Positions 1 to 8,332 of a stretch of DNA of 64,000 nucleotides are shown piece by piece. The translations under genes and the position numbers were made by a program. The notes under the pieces were generated by a model, which worked only from the letters and a program-made list of their open reading frames with translations, was not told the origin of the DNA and did not search any database. Numbering within the stretch: the first letter of the stretch is position 1; each line of letters starts with the position of its first letter. Source of the stretch: Parahoeflea alexandrii. GTDB taxonomy: Bacteria; Pseudomonadota; Alphaproteobacteria; Rhizobiales; Rhizobiaceae. The stretch lies in NCBI RefSeq assembly GCF_027214025.1, contig NZ_JAPWHB010000004.1:372001-436000 (forward strand), written 5' to 3'.

Positions 1-95
1 ATCGCCGTCCATCGCGGCGGATAATCCGCTGCGCCGGCAATGTGGGCGCCATTCGCATAGGCATCGTCGTAGTCGGTAATCGGGTAATCTGTCAC
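1..95 (-). CDS. Alpha/beta hydrolase-like protein, N-terminus only (runs off the left edge)
   Basis: The minus strand has a GTG start at 95-93 behind a good ribosome binding site (AAGGAGA, plus-strand 101-107) and an open frame to the window edge. The 31 visible residues include DYDDAYANGAHIAGAADYPP, which recalls the N-terminus of alpha/beta hydrolases of the arylformamidase/esterase type. That assignment comes from memory of the family; no catalytic residue is in view. The gene is divergent from preT and shares its operator-rich upstream region, so it may belong to the same regulon. That is inference. Confidence 0.5.
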   Translation of the reverse strand, partial: MTDYPITDYDDAYANGAHIAGAADYPPRWTA

Positions 96-148
96 TGCGG
101 TCTCCTTGGTTGGCGACATATTTACCGGGCTTCGGCCGAAGCGCAATG

Positions 149-204
149 TTGACGGTAAAAGTCAAATTTTGATCAATTGATAAAAAAATTGACCTTTTGA
201 TCAA
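149..204. promoter_or_regulatory. Operator-like palindrome array, RutR-box-like, upstream of preTA
   Basis: The AT-rich stretch contains TTGAC (149-153) facing GTCAA (161-165), the perfect palindrome TTGATCAA at 169-176, and TTGACCTTTTGATCAA at 189-204. The last matches the Escherichia coli RutR consensus TTGACCANNTGGTCAA at 12 of 14 defined positions. It lies between the divergent hydrolase and preT, ahead of the preT start chosen at 299. A RutR-like TetR gene lies at 8333-9004, so control by that protein is the simplest inference. Confidence 0.55.
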
Positions 205-298
205 ACCGTTTCATTCTTTCCGAACTGCGGCAGTGGTGGCGCTCGGGAGTTGCCCCAAAAAGACCGCAGACGAGGTTCTCGAAACGAGAGGGGTTCTG

Positions 299-1645
299 AT
301 GACTGAGTCCGAGACGAGCGACGTGAGGGCGAACCGTCTTTCCGGCGCCGAATATGCCGACAATTTTTCCGACATCCATCCACCGCTGACCCCGCACGAG
401 GCGCTGGTGGAAGCGGACCGGTGCTATTTCTGCTATGACGCGCCGTGCATGACCGCCTGCCCGACATCGATCGACATTCCGATGTTCATCCGCAAGATCC
501 AGGCCGCCAACCCCGTCGGCTCCGCCAAGACGATCTTCGAGCAGAACATCATGGGCGGCATGTGCGCCCGCGTCTGCCCGACCGAAACCCTTTGCGAGGA
601 AGTCTGCGTGCGCGAAACCGCCGAAGGCAAGCCGGTCAAGATCGGACTGCTGCAGCGCTATGCGACCGACACCTTCATGGAGCGCGAACAACCCCATCCC
701 TTCAGCCGCGCAGCGCCCACCGGCAAGAAGATCGCCGTCATCGGCGCCGGCCCCGCAGGCCTCTCCTGCGCCCACCGGCTGGCAACCAAGGGCCACGACG
801 TCACCGTCTATGAAGCCCGCGAGAAGGCCGGCGGCCTCAACGAATACGGCATCGCCTCCTACAAGACGACCAACGATTTCGCCCAGGACGAGGTCGAGTT
901 CATCCTGCAGGTCGGCGGCATCACCATCGAGAACGGCAAGGCGCTCGGTCGCGACGTCGCGCTGGAACAGCTGACCGCGGATTTCGACGCCGTGTTCCTC
1001 GGCCTCGGACTGCCCGGCGTCAACGCGCTGGGTCTTGAGGGCGAGAATGCATCGGGCGTCATCGACGCTGTCGATTTCATCGGCGTGCTGCGCCAGGCCG
1101 AAGATCTGTCACAGATCGAGATCGGCCGCCGGATTGTGGTCATCGGCGGCGGCATGACCGCGATCGATGCCGCCATGCAATCCAAGCTGCTGGGCGCCGA
1201 GGACGTCACCGTCGCCTACCGCCGCGGCCAGGAGCACATGAACGCCTCGCTCTATGAACAGGAACTGGCCCAGACCCACGGCATCGCCATTCGTCACTGG
1301 CTGATGCCCGACAGCCTGAATGTCAGCAATGGCGCGGTCACCGCGATCACGCTGGAAAGGACGGCGCTCGACGCCGGTGGCAAGCTTGTCGGCACCGGAG
1401 AAAAGGTGACCATCGAGGCCGACCAGGTGTTCAAGGCCATCGGCCAGACTCCGGATGCCGGACCGCTTGCCGGTTCGGTCGAGCTGGAGAAGGGTCGCAT
1501 TCGCGTCGATGACCAGCGCCGCACCTCGCACAGCAAGATCTGGGCCGGCGGCGACTGCGTTGCCGGTGGCGAAGACCTGACCGTGGTCTCCGTCGAGGAC
1601 GGCAAGATCGCCGCTGAAAGCATTCACAAAGCCCTGATGGCTTGA
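299..1645 (+). CDS. preT: NAD-dependent dihydropyrimidine dehydrogenase, flavin/Fe-S subunit PreT
   Basis: This is the electron-input subunit of bacterial dihydropyrimidine dehydrogenase, which reduces uracil and thymine to 5,6-dihydro forms with NADH as electron donor. The 448-residue protein has two N-terminal [4Fe-4S] motifs (Cys42, 45, 50, 54 and Cys89, 93, 99, 103). An FAD Rossmann motif GAGPAG follows near residue 149 and a second dinucleotide fold (IGGGMTAIDAA) near residue 280, the glutamate-synthase-beta-like layout. The frame extends upstream to 197, but ATG 299 has a GAGAGGGG ribosome binding site and gives the usual family length. preA follows 16 bases later, so the two form an operon. 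Confidence 0.93.
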   Translation: MTESETSDVRANRLSGAEYADNFSDIHPPLTPHEALVEADRCYFCYDAPCMTACPTSIDIPMFIRKIQAANPVGSAKTIFEQNIMGGMCARVCPTETLCEEVCVRETAEGKPVKIGLLQRYATDTFMEREQPHPFSRAAPTGKKIAVIGAGPAGLSCAHRLATKGHDVTVYEAREKAGGLNEYGIASYKTTNDFAQDEVEFILQVGGITIENGKALGRDVALEQLTADFDAVFLGLGLPGVNALGLEGENASGVIDAVDFIGVLRQAEDLSQIEIGRRIVVIGGGMTAIDAAMQSKLLGAEDVTVAYRRGQEHMNASLYEQELAQTHGIAIRHWLMPDSLNVSNGAVTAITLERTALDAGGKLVGTGEKVTIEADQVFKAIGQTPDAGPLAGSVELEKGRIRVDDQRRTSHSKIWAGGDCVAGGEDLTVVSVEDGKIAAESIHKALMA

Positions 1646-1661
1646 GGAAGGAAAAGATATC

Positions 1662-2972
1662 ATGGCTGACCTTTCCACCAATTTTCTCGGTATCAAGTCC
1701 CCCAACCCGTTCTGGCTCGCATCGGCTCCGCCGACCGACAAGGCCTACAATGTCGAGCGCGCCTTCGAGGCCGGCTGGGGCGGTGTCGTCTGGAAGACGC
1801 TTGGCGAAGCCGGCCCGCCGGTCGTCAACGTCAACGGCCCGCGCTACGGCGCCATCTGGGGTCCCGACCGCAGGCTGCTCGGTCTCAACAACATCGAGCT
1901 GATCACCGACCGCGACCTCGAGATCAATCTCAGGGAAATCACCGAGGTCAAGAAGCGCTGGCCCGACCGGGCGATGATCGTCTCGATCATGGTGCCCTGC
2001 GAGGAGAGTAGCTGGAAATCGATCCTGCCGCGCGTCGAGGACACCGGCGCCGACGGCATCGAGCTCAATTTCGGCTGCCCGCACGGCATGAGCGAGCGCG
2101 GCATGGGGGCGGCCGTCGGCCAGGTGCCCGAATACATCCAGATGGTCGCCGAATGGTGCAAGCACTATTCGAAAATGCCGGTCATCGTGAAGCTGACGCC
2201 GAACATCACCGACATCCGCTACCCGGCACGTGCGGCCAAGGCCGGCGGCGCCGACGCCGTGTCGCTGATCAACACCATCTCGTCGATCGTCTCGGTCGAT
2301 CTCGACAATTTCGCGCCCGTTCCGACGATTGACGGCAAGGGCTCGCACGGCGGCTATTGCGGACCGGCGGTCAAGCCGATCGCGCTCAACATGGTCGCCG
2401 AGATCGCCCGCGATCCCGAAACCCGCGGACTGCCGATCTCCGGTATCGGCGGCGTCCAGACCTGGCGTGACGCGGCGGAGTTCATTGCGCTCGGCTGCGG
2501 CACCGTTCAGGTCTGCACCGCGGCGATGACCTACGGCTTCAAGATCGTCCAGGAGATGGCGCAAGGCTTGTCGGACTGGATGGACGAGAAAGGCTATGAG
2601 ACCATCGCCGACTTCCAGGGCCGCGCGGTCCCGAATGTCACCGATTGGCAGTACCTCAATCTCAACTACATCACCAAGGCGAAGATCGATCAGGATCTCT
2701 GCATCAAGTGCGGCCGCTGCCATATCGCCTGCGAGGACACGTCGCACCAGGCGATCACCTCAATGGTCGATGGCGTCCGGCATTTCGAGGTGATGGACGA
2801 CGAATGCGTCGGCTGCAATCTCTGCGTCAATGTCTGCCCGGTCGATGACTGCATCACCATGGTGCAGATGACCGAGGGATCGGATCCGCGCACCGGCCGG
2901 CCGATCGACCACGACTATGCCAACTGGACGACACACCCGAACAATCCGATGGCAAAACAGGCTGCGGAATAG
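1662..2972 (+). CDS. preA: NAD-dependent dihydropyrimidine dehydrogenase catalytic subunit PreA
   Basis: This is the FMN catalytic subunit that reduces uracil/thymine in the first step of the reductive pyrimidine pathway. The 436 residues form a dihydroorotate-dehydrogenase-like TIM barrel. It contains LNFGCPHG, whose Asn136 and Cys139 correspond to the substrate-binding Asn and acid Cys of mammalian DPD. A C-terminal ferredoxin domain carries two [4Fe-4S] motifs (Cys347, 350, 353, 357 and 382, 385, 388, 392). The start at 1662 sits behind AGGAAGGAAAA. A strong terminator ends the preTA unit. Confidence 0.95.
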   Translation: MADLSTNFLGIKSPNPFWLASAPPTDKAYNVERAFEAGWGGVVWKTLGEAGPPVVNVNGPRYGAIWGPDRRLLGLNNIELITDRDLEINLREITEVKKRWPDRAMIVSIMVPCEESSWKSILPRVEDTGADGIELNFGCPHGMSERGMGAAVGQVPEYIQMVAEWCKHYSKMPVIVKLTPNITDIRYPARAAKAGGADAVSLINTISSIVSVDLDNFAPVPTIDGKGSHGGYCGPAVKPIALNMVAEIARDPETRGLPISGIGGVQTWRDAAEFIALGCGTVQVCTAAMTYGFKIVQEMAQGLSDWMDEKGYETIADFQGRAVPNVTDWQYLNLNYITKAKIDQDLCIKCGRCHIACEDTSHQAITSMVDGVRHFEVMDDECVGCNLCVNVCPVDDCITMVQMTEGSDPRTGRPIDHDYANWTTHPNNPMAKQAAE

Positions 2973-3012
2973 CTCCTTCACTGTTGGCCCGCCAGCGGAT
3001 TGTCCCTCCCGG

Positions 3013-3049
3013 AAGACCGGCCGTGCGCAACGGCCGGTCTTTTGGTTTT
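3013..3049 (+). terminator. Rho-independent terminator of preTA
   Basis: A perfect 12-bp stem (AAGACCGGCCGT at 3013-3024 with ACGGCCGGTCTT at 3030-3041) closes a 5-base loop and runs into a T-rich tail (TTTTGGTTTT). It starts about 40 bases after the preA stop. Confidence 0.85.
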
Positions 3050-3194
3050 CCGGTCTGTCGGTTTTGGTGACAGGCCCCGGCTGTCCGGGAAACCGGCTGC
3101 GATAAAACCGGGTTGATAAAACTTACTGATTGGTTGTCTCCCGGCCTGCAGGTTGCTATCAGGATCGAGGACTGTCTGCTGCCTGGGGAAAATC

Positions 3195-3797
3195 ATGAAA
3201 CTGTATAGCGCACTGGTTCTACTTGCCTGTCTTGTACTGACATCGTGTCAGACCATGTCCAAGGAAGAATGCGCCGTCGCCGACTGGCGCGTGATCGGGG
3301 AACAGGATGGCGCGGCAGGCTACAATCCGCAGGACCGATTTGCGCGGCACGTCAATGCCTGCACCAAGGCAGGTGTCGCCGCCGACCAGACCGCCTGGTA
3401 CCAGGGCTATCAGCAGGGTCTGCCCCGTTACTGCACACCCCTTAACGGTCTGAACGTCGGTAGCCAGGGTCAGAGCTACGCCAACGTCTGTCCGGTCAAT
3501 CTGGAATCCGGGTTCCGCGAGGGCTACGAGCTCGGGCGGATCCACTACGAAAAGAAACGCGAGCTCAACAATCTGGAATCCCGCGTCCGCAGTCTTGAGC
3601 AATCGATCCGTGACGATGTAAATCTGCTGTCGAGAGGCGCCGATGACTCCCGCGGCGTGGAACGGCGGATTGACGACAACCGCCGCAACATCCGCGACAT
3701 GGATCGTGACATCGGCCGGCTGGAGTCAGATCTGCGCCGCATCGAGGACGATATGGAAGACTTCCGCTACCGCGCGGTGCCGCTGTCGCAGGGTTGA
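3195..3797 (+). CDS. DUF2799-type lipoprotein with C-terminal coiled coil
   Basis: The 200-residue protein starts at ATG 3195; the frame runs further upstream but only this start gives a signal peptide. A hydrophobic segment ends in the lipobox LTSC, so Cys18 should be lipidated. The middle part (WRVIGEQDGAAG, WYQGYQQGL, FREGYELG) resembles the DUF2799 repeats of small Gram-negative lipoproteins of unknown function. From about residue 120 the chain is highly charged and heptad-like, predicting a coiled coil that might cross the periplasm. Two GATAAAAC direct repeats (3101-3108, 3115-3122) lie upstream. Function unknown. Confidence 0.75.
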   Translation: MKLYSALVLLACLVLTSCQTMSKEECAVADWRVIGEQDGAAGYNPQDRFARHVNACTKAGVAADQTAWYQGYQQGLPRYCTPLNGLNVGSQGQSYANVCPVNLESGFREGYELGRIHYEKKRELNNLESRVRSLEQSIRDDVNLLSRGADDSRGVERRIDDNRRNIRDMDRDIGRLESDLRRIEDDMEDFRYRAVPLSQG

Positions 3798-3935
3798 CCA
3801 CTGTGGCAAACCGCCGTCCTGTCCGGCAGGCAGAGCTTTCGCCTTGCGTCTGGCTGCCGCGCGGTCAGTCAAGCAAACCAATTTCCGGCACGTCATCCTG
3901 ACGCTGTCAGGAACACATGATCGTTAGGTCTGCGC

Positions 3936-4826
3936 ATGCGTGACACTGTCTCGGCACCGGCCGTTCGCCGGATAGTTCTGGTCTTGCTCCTATCGATCAT
4001 GGCGTTTGCACAGGGCTGTACTCAGCTTGGCATCGCCGGTGCGGACATGAAGCCCGCCAAGACAAGTCTTCGGGCCTGCTGCACCAATATGGAAGAGTAT
4101 CCACGCTGGTATGTCGAAATGGCGCGCGCGGTTGCCCCGGCGTTAGGCACCGTGCTCAGCCACGTTGCCTGGCGCGCCGGTTACCTCAAGTCAAAGCGGT
4201 CGGCGCAGGATGCCATCATGGATGTCCTGCAGCCGCTCGACATTGTCCTCGTCAGTTCCAAGGGCAGACGCTCGGGACAGATCATTCCCGGGCTGTTCGG
4301 TCATGCCGCCGTCTATCTCGGCACGGAAGATGAACTCAAGCGTCTCGGCATCTCGGCATCCGCGGAGGTCAGGCCACATCTCGCCAAGGTCCGCAGCGGT
4401 GATGTCTTCATCGAAGCCGATGCCGAGGGCGTGCACCTGTCACCGCGTTCCATCGTACTCAACACCGATGCGGTCGCGATCCTGCGGCCGCAATTCAGCA
4501 GCCTCAAGCAGCGGCGCAAGACGGCGCGCGATTTCTTTGCCGCCCTGGGAATGAGGTTCGACTTCCTGTTCGACGTGGAGACGCCCGATTGCACGTTCTG
4601 CACCGAACTGATCCAGCGCGCCATGCCGCAGCTCGACCTGCCGGTCACGGAGATCTACGGCGTGCGCACGATCATGCCCGACAGTGTTGCCGTTTCGGCG
4701 ATCCGCAAGGGGCACGGCCTCGTCCTTGTCGGCTACATCAAGGGTGACCGCAAGGGTTGGCGGCAGGCGTCGATGTCGGATCTTGTAACCGATATCGGCA
4801 GGGACTGGGCGAAGCGCCAGCCTTAG
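3936..4826 (+). CDS. YiiX/YebB-like NlpC/P60 cysteine hydrolase lipoprotein
   Basis: The 296-residue protein has an N-terminal hydrophobic segment ending AQGC (Cys28), which reads as a lipoprotein signal. The body resembles the circularly permuted NlpC/P60 proteins of the YiiX/YebB type. His lies in FGHAAVYLG (His123) and the nucleophile candidate in FCTELI (Cys222 with Glu224). Relatives are amidases or peptidases thought to act on peptidoglycan or lipids, but the substrate here is unknown. It may pair functionally with the lipoprotein upstream. Its stop overlaps the stop of the convergent AraC gene. Confidence 0.7.
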   Translation: MRDTVSAPAVRRIVLVLLLSIMAFAQGCTQLGIAGADMKPAKTSLRACCTNMEEYPRWYVEMARAVAPALGTVLSHVAWRAGYLKSKRSAQDAIMDVLQPLDIVLVSSKGRRSGQIIPGLFGHAAVYLGTEDELKRLGISASAEVRPHLAKVRSGDVFIEADAEGVHLSPRSIVLNTDAVAILRPQFSSLKQRRKTARDFFAALGMRFDFLFDVETPDCTFCTELIQRAMPQLDLPVTEIYGVRTIMPDSVAVSAIRKGHGLVLVGYIKGDRKGWRQASMSDLVTDIGRDWAKRQP

Positions 4827-5593
4827 GAAAGCGCCTTTCCGGCAGCCGGACCAGTCTGTCGGATGTTGCGCATGGAGAGCGGCTTCTGCCCGTACTGCTG
4901 CCTGAAGGCCCGCGCGAATCCTTCCGGCGAGCGGTAGCCATAGCGCCGCGCCACGGCCTCGACCCGGTCTCCCTTCTGCAGATCCTGCCGCGCCAGCAAC
5001 AACCGCCATCTGCGCAGGTAAGCCGCTGGCGTTTCACCGACGGCGGACACGAAGGTCTCCGCGAACCGGCTGAGCGAGAGCCCGGCGATCCCGGCAAGGT
5101 CCTCATTGCGCCAGGTGCGCCCGGGGCTGCCGTGAATGGCGACGATCGCCCGGTTGAGCCGCGCATCCGAAAGACCCGAAAGCAGCCCCGGCTCGGTCGA
5201 GCCTGCCTCGATCTGCGCCCTGAGCAGCCGCACGACCATCACCTCGCCAAGGCGGTTGACGACCGAGGCCGATCCGCATCGGGCCGATGCGCGTTCCGAC
5301 AACATCAACTCGATGAGACTGGCCGCCTCCCGGTCCCCCGACAGATCGAAACAGATCCTGTCCGGCAGTGCCGCCAGCAACGGATTGGAAGCCCCGCCCC
5401 AGTCGACTTCGGCGGAAAACCGCACCGTTTCAACCGGCAACCCTGCGCCAATGCCGGCACGCCCGAACCAGACCTGGCCCGGATCGCCGTCACCACCCGC
5501 AGTCACCACAAGCGTGGCGGCCTTCAACGGCGCCGGTTTCACCTGCAGGGTGAACCGTTCCATCAGCGTTGTCAGCCTGTCCAGAGGATTCAT
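4823..5593 (-). CDS. AraC family transcriptional regulator
   Basis: The 256-residue protein has an N-terminal cupin-like ligand domain of the AraC_binding_6 type (MNPLDRLTTLMERFTLQV) and a C-terminal double helix-turn-helix (DLAGIAGLSLSRFAETF and YGYRSPEGFARAFRQQYG). The frame is open upstream to 5680, but the start at 5593 matches the family N-terminus. It is divergent from the peroxiredoxin-like gene with 85 bases between starts and probably regulates it. The last bases overlap the convergent lipoprotein gene. Confidence 0.85.
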   Translation of the reverse strand: MNPLDRLTTLMERFTLQVKPAPLKAATLVVTAGGDGDPGQVWFGRAGIGAGLPVETVRFSAEVDWGGASNPLLAALPDRICFDLSGDREAASLIELMLSERASARCGSASVVNRLGEVMVVRLLRAQIEAGSTEPGLLSGLSDARLNRAIVAIHGSPGRTWRNEDLAGIAGLSLSRFAETFVSAVGETPAAYLRRWRLLLARQDLQKGDRVEAVARRYGYRSPEGFARAFRQQYGQKPLSMRNIRQTGPAAGKALS

Positions 5594-5678
5594 ATCGGTG
5601 TTTTCGTCGGTTAAATCGGATTTTTCAGACCTTAATTCCGATAAGGTGCATGCACAACCCCGATGGAAAGGCTTCCCC

Positions 5679-6215
5679 ATGCTCCTGCCCCGCCAGAAAA
5701 CCCCGGATCTGAAACTGCCGACGCTTGAGCACGGCGAATTCGACCTGAAAACCGACGCCTCCGACCGCGGAACGGTGATCTGTTTTTACCGCGGGCTTCA
5801 TTGCCCGATCTGCGCCACCTATCTCACCGAGCTGCAAAAGCGCGTCGACGACTTCGCCGAACGCGGCGTGGCGACCATTGCCGTCAGTTCCGACGGTCAG
5901 GAGCGCGCCCGCCAGATGGCCGGGAAGATCGGCGCGGACACGTTGCGCTTCGGCTATGACCTGCCGCTGGCCAAGGCGCGGGAATGGGGGCTCTACATCT
6001 CGACCTCGCGCGGCAAGACCTCGATCGGCATCGAGGAGCCGGCACTGTTCTCCGAACCCGGCCTGTTCATGGTGACGCCGCAGCGGACGCTTTACTACGG
6101 CTCGGTCCAGACCATGCCGTTTGTCCGCCCGCATTTTTCGGAACTGGTCAGCGCGCTCGATTTCGCCATCAAGAACGACTATCCGGCACGCGGCGAATAC
6201 ACCGGCGCGGTATAA
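5679..6215 (+). CDS. Peroxiredoxin-like (AhpC/TSA, redoxin) protein
   Basis: This 178-residue thioredoxin-fold protein carries a CPIC motif (Cys42-Cys45) in FYRGLHCPICATYL, as in the AhpC/TSA-like redoxins found next to AraC genes. It likely reduces peroxides or exchanges disulfides in the cytoplasm; no signal peptide is seen. The frame is open far upstream, but ATG 5679 is where redoxin homology starts and the upstream part lies over the divergent AraC gene. The neighbouring regulator suggests inducible expression. Confidence 0.8.
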   Translation: MLLPRQKTPDLKLPTLEHGEFDLKTDASDRGTVICFYRGLHCPICATYLTELQKRVDDFAERGVATIAVSSDGQERARQMAGKIGADTLRFGYDLPLAKAREWGLYISTSRGKTSIGIEEPALFSEPGLFMVTPQRTLYYGSVQTMPFVRPHFSELVSALDFAIKNDYPARGEYTGAV

Positions 6216-6240
6216 CCCCGCTCGGGAAGCAACGGCAGCG

Positions 6241-6957
6241 CTAGATCGCGCGCTGATTGACCCTGAGGGAGAGCGCCTCGGCGCTTTCCACCCGTTCTGA
6301 GTAGCGATCGACGAGATACTCCGACCGCCCGCGGGTCAGCAGGGTGAACTTCATCAGTTCCTCCATCACGTCAACCATGCGGTTGTAGAACGGCGACGGC
6401 TTCATCCGCCCTTCCTCGTCGAACTCGGCAAAGGCCTTGGGCACCGAGGACTGGTTGGGGATGGTGATCATCCGCATCCAGCGGCCCAGCACCCGCATCT
6501 GGTTGAGCGTGTTGAAGCTTTGCGATCCGCCGCTGACCTGCATCAGCGCCAGCGTCCGGCCCTGCGTCGGGCGCACGCCTCCGATCGGCGCCAGGGGAAG
6601 CCAGTCGATCTGCGTCTTCATCACCCCGGTCATCGCCCCGTGACGCTCGGGCGAACACCACACCTGGGCTTCAGACCAGAGCGACAGCTGCCTGAGTTCG
6701 ACAACCTTGGGATGGCTCTCCGCATCGTCGGACACCAGCGGCAACCCTGCGGGATCAAAGACCCGCACCTCGGCGCCCAGCGCTTCGAGCACCCGCTTCG
6801 CTTCGAGCGTCAGGAACCGCGAATAGGACCGTCCCCTGAGCGATCCGTAGAGCATCAGCACCCGCGGCGGATGGCCGGGTTCCCCCGGCAGCGCGAGCTT
6901 GTCGATTGCCGGACGGTGGAAATTTTCCGGCTCGATATTCGGCATGTCCTTGATCAT
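6241..6957 (-). CDS. arsH: Arsenical resistance NADPH-dependent FMN reductase ArsH
   Basis: The 238-residue flavodoxin-like protein has the FMN phosphate loop [11 protein letters not shown] and the ArsH motif [17 protein letters not shown]. ArsH enzymes oxidise trivalent organoarsenicals or act as quinone/azo reductases using NADPH. Its start overlaps the arsC stop (ATGA), so it is translationally coupled. No arsR, arsB/acr3 or arsA is visible nearby. Confidence 0.93.
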   Translation of the reverse strand: MIKDMPNIEPENFHRPAIDKLALPGEPGHPPRVLMLYGSLRGRSYSRFLTLEAKRVLEALGAEVRVFDPAGLPLVSDDAESHPKVVELRQLSLWSEAQVWCSPERHGAMTGVMKTQIDWLPLAPIGGVRPTQGRTLALMQVSGGSQSFNTLNQMRVLGRWMRMITIPNQSSVPKAFAEFDEEGRMKPSPFYNRMVDVMEELMKFTLLTRGRSEYLVDRYSERVESAEALSLRVNQRAI

Positions 6958-7358
6958 GGAACGGTAATCACCTCGCCGTCTTCCTTGGTGTAGGTGGCGC
7001 CCGGATCGACATCGAGAAGATCAAACACCTTCTCCGACGGGCGGCACAGCGCCACGCCCTTGGTAGAGCAGACAATCGGCCGGTTGACCAGAACCGGATG
7101 CTCGAGCATCGCATCGAGGATGGCTTCGTCGCTGACGTCCGGGGCTGTCAGACCCAGCTCCTCAGCGGGAGACTTGGAGACCCTGAGCGCCTCGCGCGGC
7201 GTCAATCCGGCAGCCGCAAACAGCCCCTGCAACTGCCCCCGGGTCCAGCCGGTTTTCAGGTATTCGACAATCACCGGTTCGCCGGCAAAGGCCCGGATGA
7301 TTTCGAGAACATTGCGGGAGGTGCCGCAACCGGGATTGTGATGAATGACAATGCTCAT
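6954..7358 (-). CDS. arsC: Arsenate reductase, glutaredoxin-dependent ArsC
   Basis: The 134-residue protein contains [11 protein letters not shown] with catalytic Cys11, and the downstream NRPIV element typical of the glutaredoxin-linked ArsC family that reduces arsenate to arsenite. The start at 7358 has a GAGGAGCC ribosome binding site. The frame extends 10 codons further but without family similarity. It is the first gene of a two-gene operon with arsH. A palindrome about 70 bases upstream may be its operator. Confidence 0.93.
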   Translation of the reverse strand: MSIVIHHNPGCGTSRNVLEIIRAFAGEPVIVEYLKTGWTRGQLQGLFAAAGLTPREALRVSKSPAEELGLTAPDVSDEAILDAMLEHPVLVNRPIVCSTKGVALCRPSEKVFDLLDVDPGATYTKEDGEVITVP

Positions 7359-7430
7359 GATCGGCTCCTCGACCTTTGGCGTCTGCATTCACCCCGCTTA
7401 ACCCAGGCAGCAATGCAATGCCAGTATTAC

Positions 7431-7446
7431 ATCAAGATTTCTTGAT
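7431..7446. promoter_or_regulatory. Candidate ArsR-type operator upstream of arsC
   Basis: The sequence ATCAAGATTTCTTGAT is a perfect inverted repeat with 6-base arms and a 4-base centre. It resembles the ATCAA-N6-TTGAT palindromes bound by ArsR/SmtB repressors. It lies between arsC (minus) and the SDR gene (plus). No arsR is in the window, so a distant repressor would be needed. Assignment is by pattern only. Confidence 0.4.
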
Positions 7447-7559
7447 TAATGGCTTTGCGATCCACGCCCGCGCCGAAAAATGATCATTGCATTGACGCCT
7501 TGCATCTTGATTGCGCGCGCCATCGGTTCCAAAAGGGCATCATCACAAGGGAGCTAAGA

Positions 7560-8318
7560 ATGAGCATTGATCTGAGCGGCAAGACAGCATTGATCACCGG
7601 CGCCAGCCGCGGCATCGGCGAAGCGGCAGCCCGCATTTTTGCCGGTTACGGTGCAAATGTCGTGCTGGCTGCGCGGTCAGCGAAAGACATCGAACGGATT
7701 GCCGCCGATCTCGGTGACAAGGCGCTGGCCGTCACCTGCGATGTCGCGCTCTACGCCGATGTCGAGAATGCCGTCAACAAGGCGGTCGAACATTTCGGCA
7801 GCCTCGACATCCTGGTCAACAATGCCGGCATGATCGACCCCATTGCCCGCATCGAGGATTCCGACCCCGAGGCCTGGGACCGGGTGGTCGATATCAACCT
7901 CAAGGGCGTCTATCACGGCCTGCGCACCGCGATTCCCGTCATGAAGCGGCAGGGCGGCGGCGTGATCATCAACATCTCCTCCGGCGCCGCCATCGCAGCG
8001 CTGGAGGGCTGGAGCCATTACTGCGCCACCAAGGCCGCGGTCCTGTCGCTGACGAAGCTCGCCTACCGGGAATCCATGGCCGACAACATCCGCGTCGTTG
8101 GCCTTTCGCCCGGAACCGTGGCGACCGACATGCAGAAATCGATCAAGGATTCCGGCATCAACCCGGTCAGCCAGCTCAACTGGGAAAGCCACATTTCCGC
8201 CGACTGGGTGGGAGAGGCGATCGCCTGGCTGGCAACCGATGCCGGCCGTCCCCATGATGGCGGAGACTTCTCGCTCAAAACCGAGGAAGCAAGGCGGGCT
8301 GTCGGGCTGATCGCCTGA
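7560..8318 (+). CDS. SDR family NAD(P)-dependent oxidoreductase
   Basis: The 252-residue classical short-chain dehydrogenase has TGASRGIG (residues 13-20), the NNAG motif (87-90), catalytic Ser140/141 and the Tyr154-x3-Lys158 pair in YCATKAA. Substrate cannot be read from sequence; many alcohols, sugars and 3-oxoacyl compounds are possible. The ribosome binding site AAGGGAGC sets ATG 7560 as start. It ends 15 bases from the convergent TetR regulator and sits between the arsenic genes and the pyrimidine operon, so a role in either is open. Confidence 0.85.
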   Translation: MSIDLSGKTALITGASRGIGEAAARIFAGYGANVVLAARSAKDIERIAADLGDKALAVTCDVALYADVENAVNKAVEHFGSLDILVNNAGMIDPIARIEDSDPEAWDRVVDINLKGVYHGLRTAIPVMKRQGGGVIINISSGAAIAALEGWSHYCATKAAVLSLTKLAYRESMADNIRVVGLSPGTVATDMQKSIKDSGINPVSQLNWESHISADWVGEAIAWLATDAGRPHDGGDFSLKTEEARRAVGLIA

Positions 8319-8332
8319 CCGCCCGCTGAAAG

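Noticed and set aside
197-298. Extension of preT upstream to ATG 197
   Set aside because: It would overlap the operator-like palindrome, lacks a ribosome binding site and adds 34 residues not expected in PreT.
1431-2747. Long minus-strand open frame (438 codons) antisense to preT/preA
   Set aside because: Low-complexity His/Asp/Arg/Gly-rich translation with no domain, lying opposite two clear genes; a GC-rich frame shadow.
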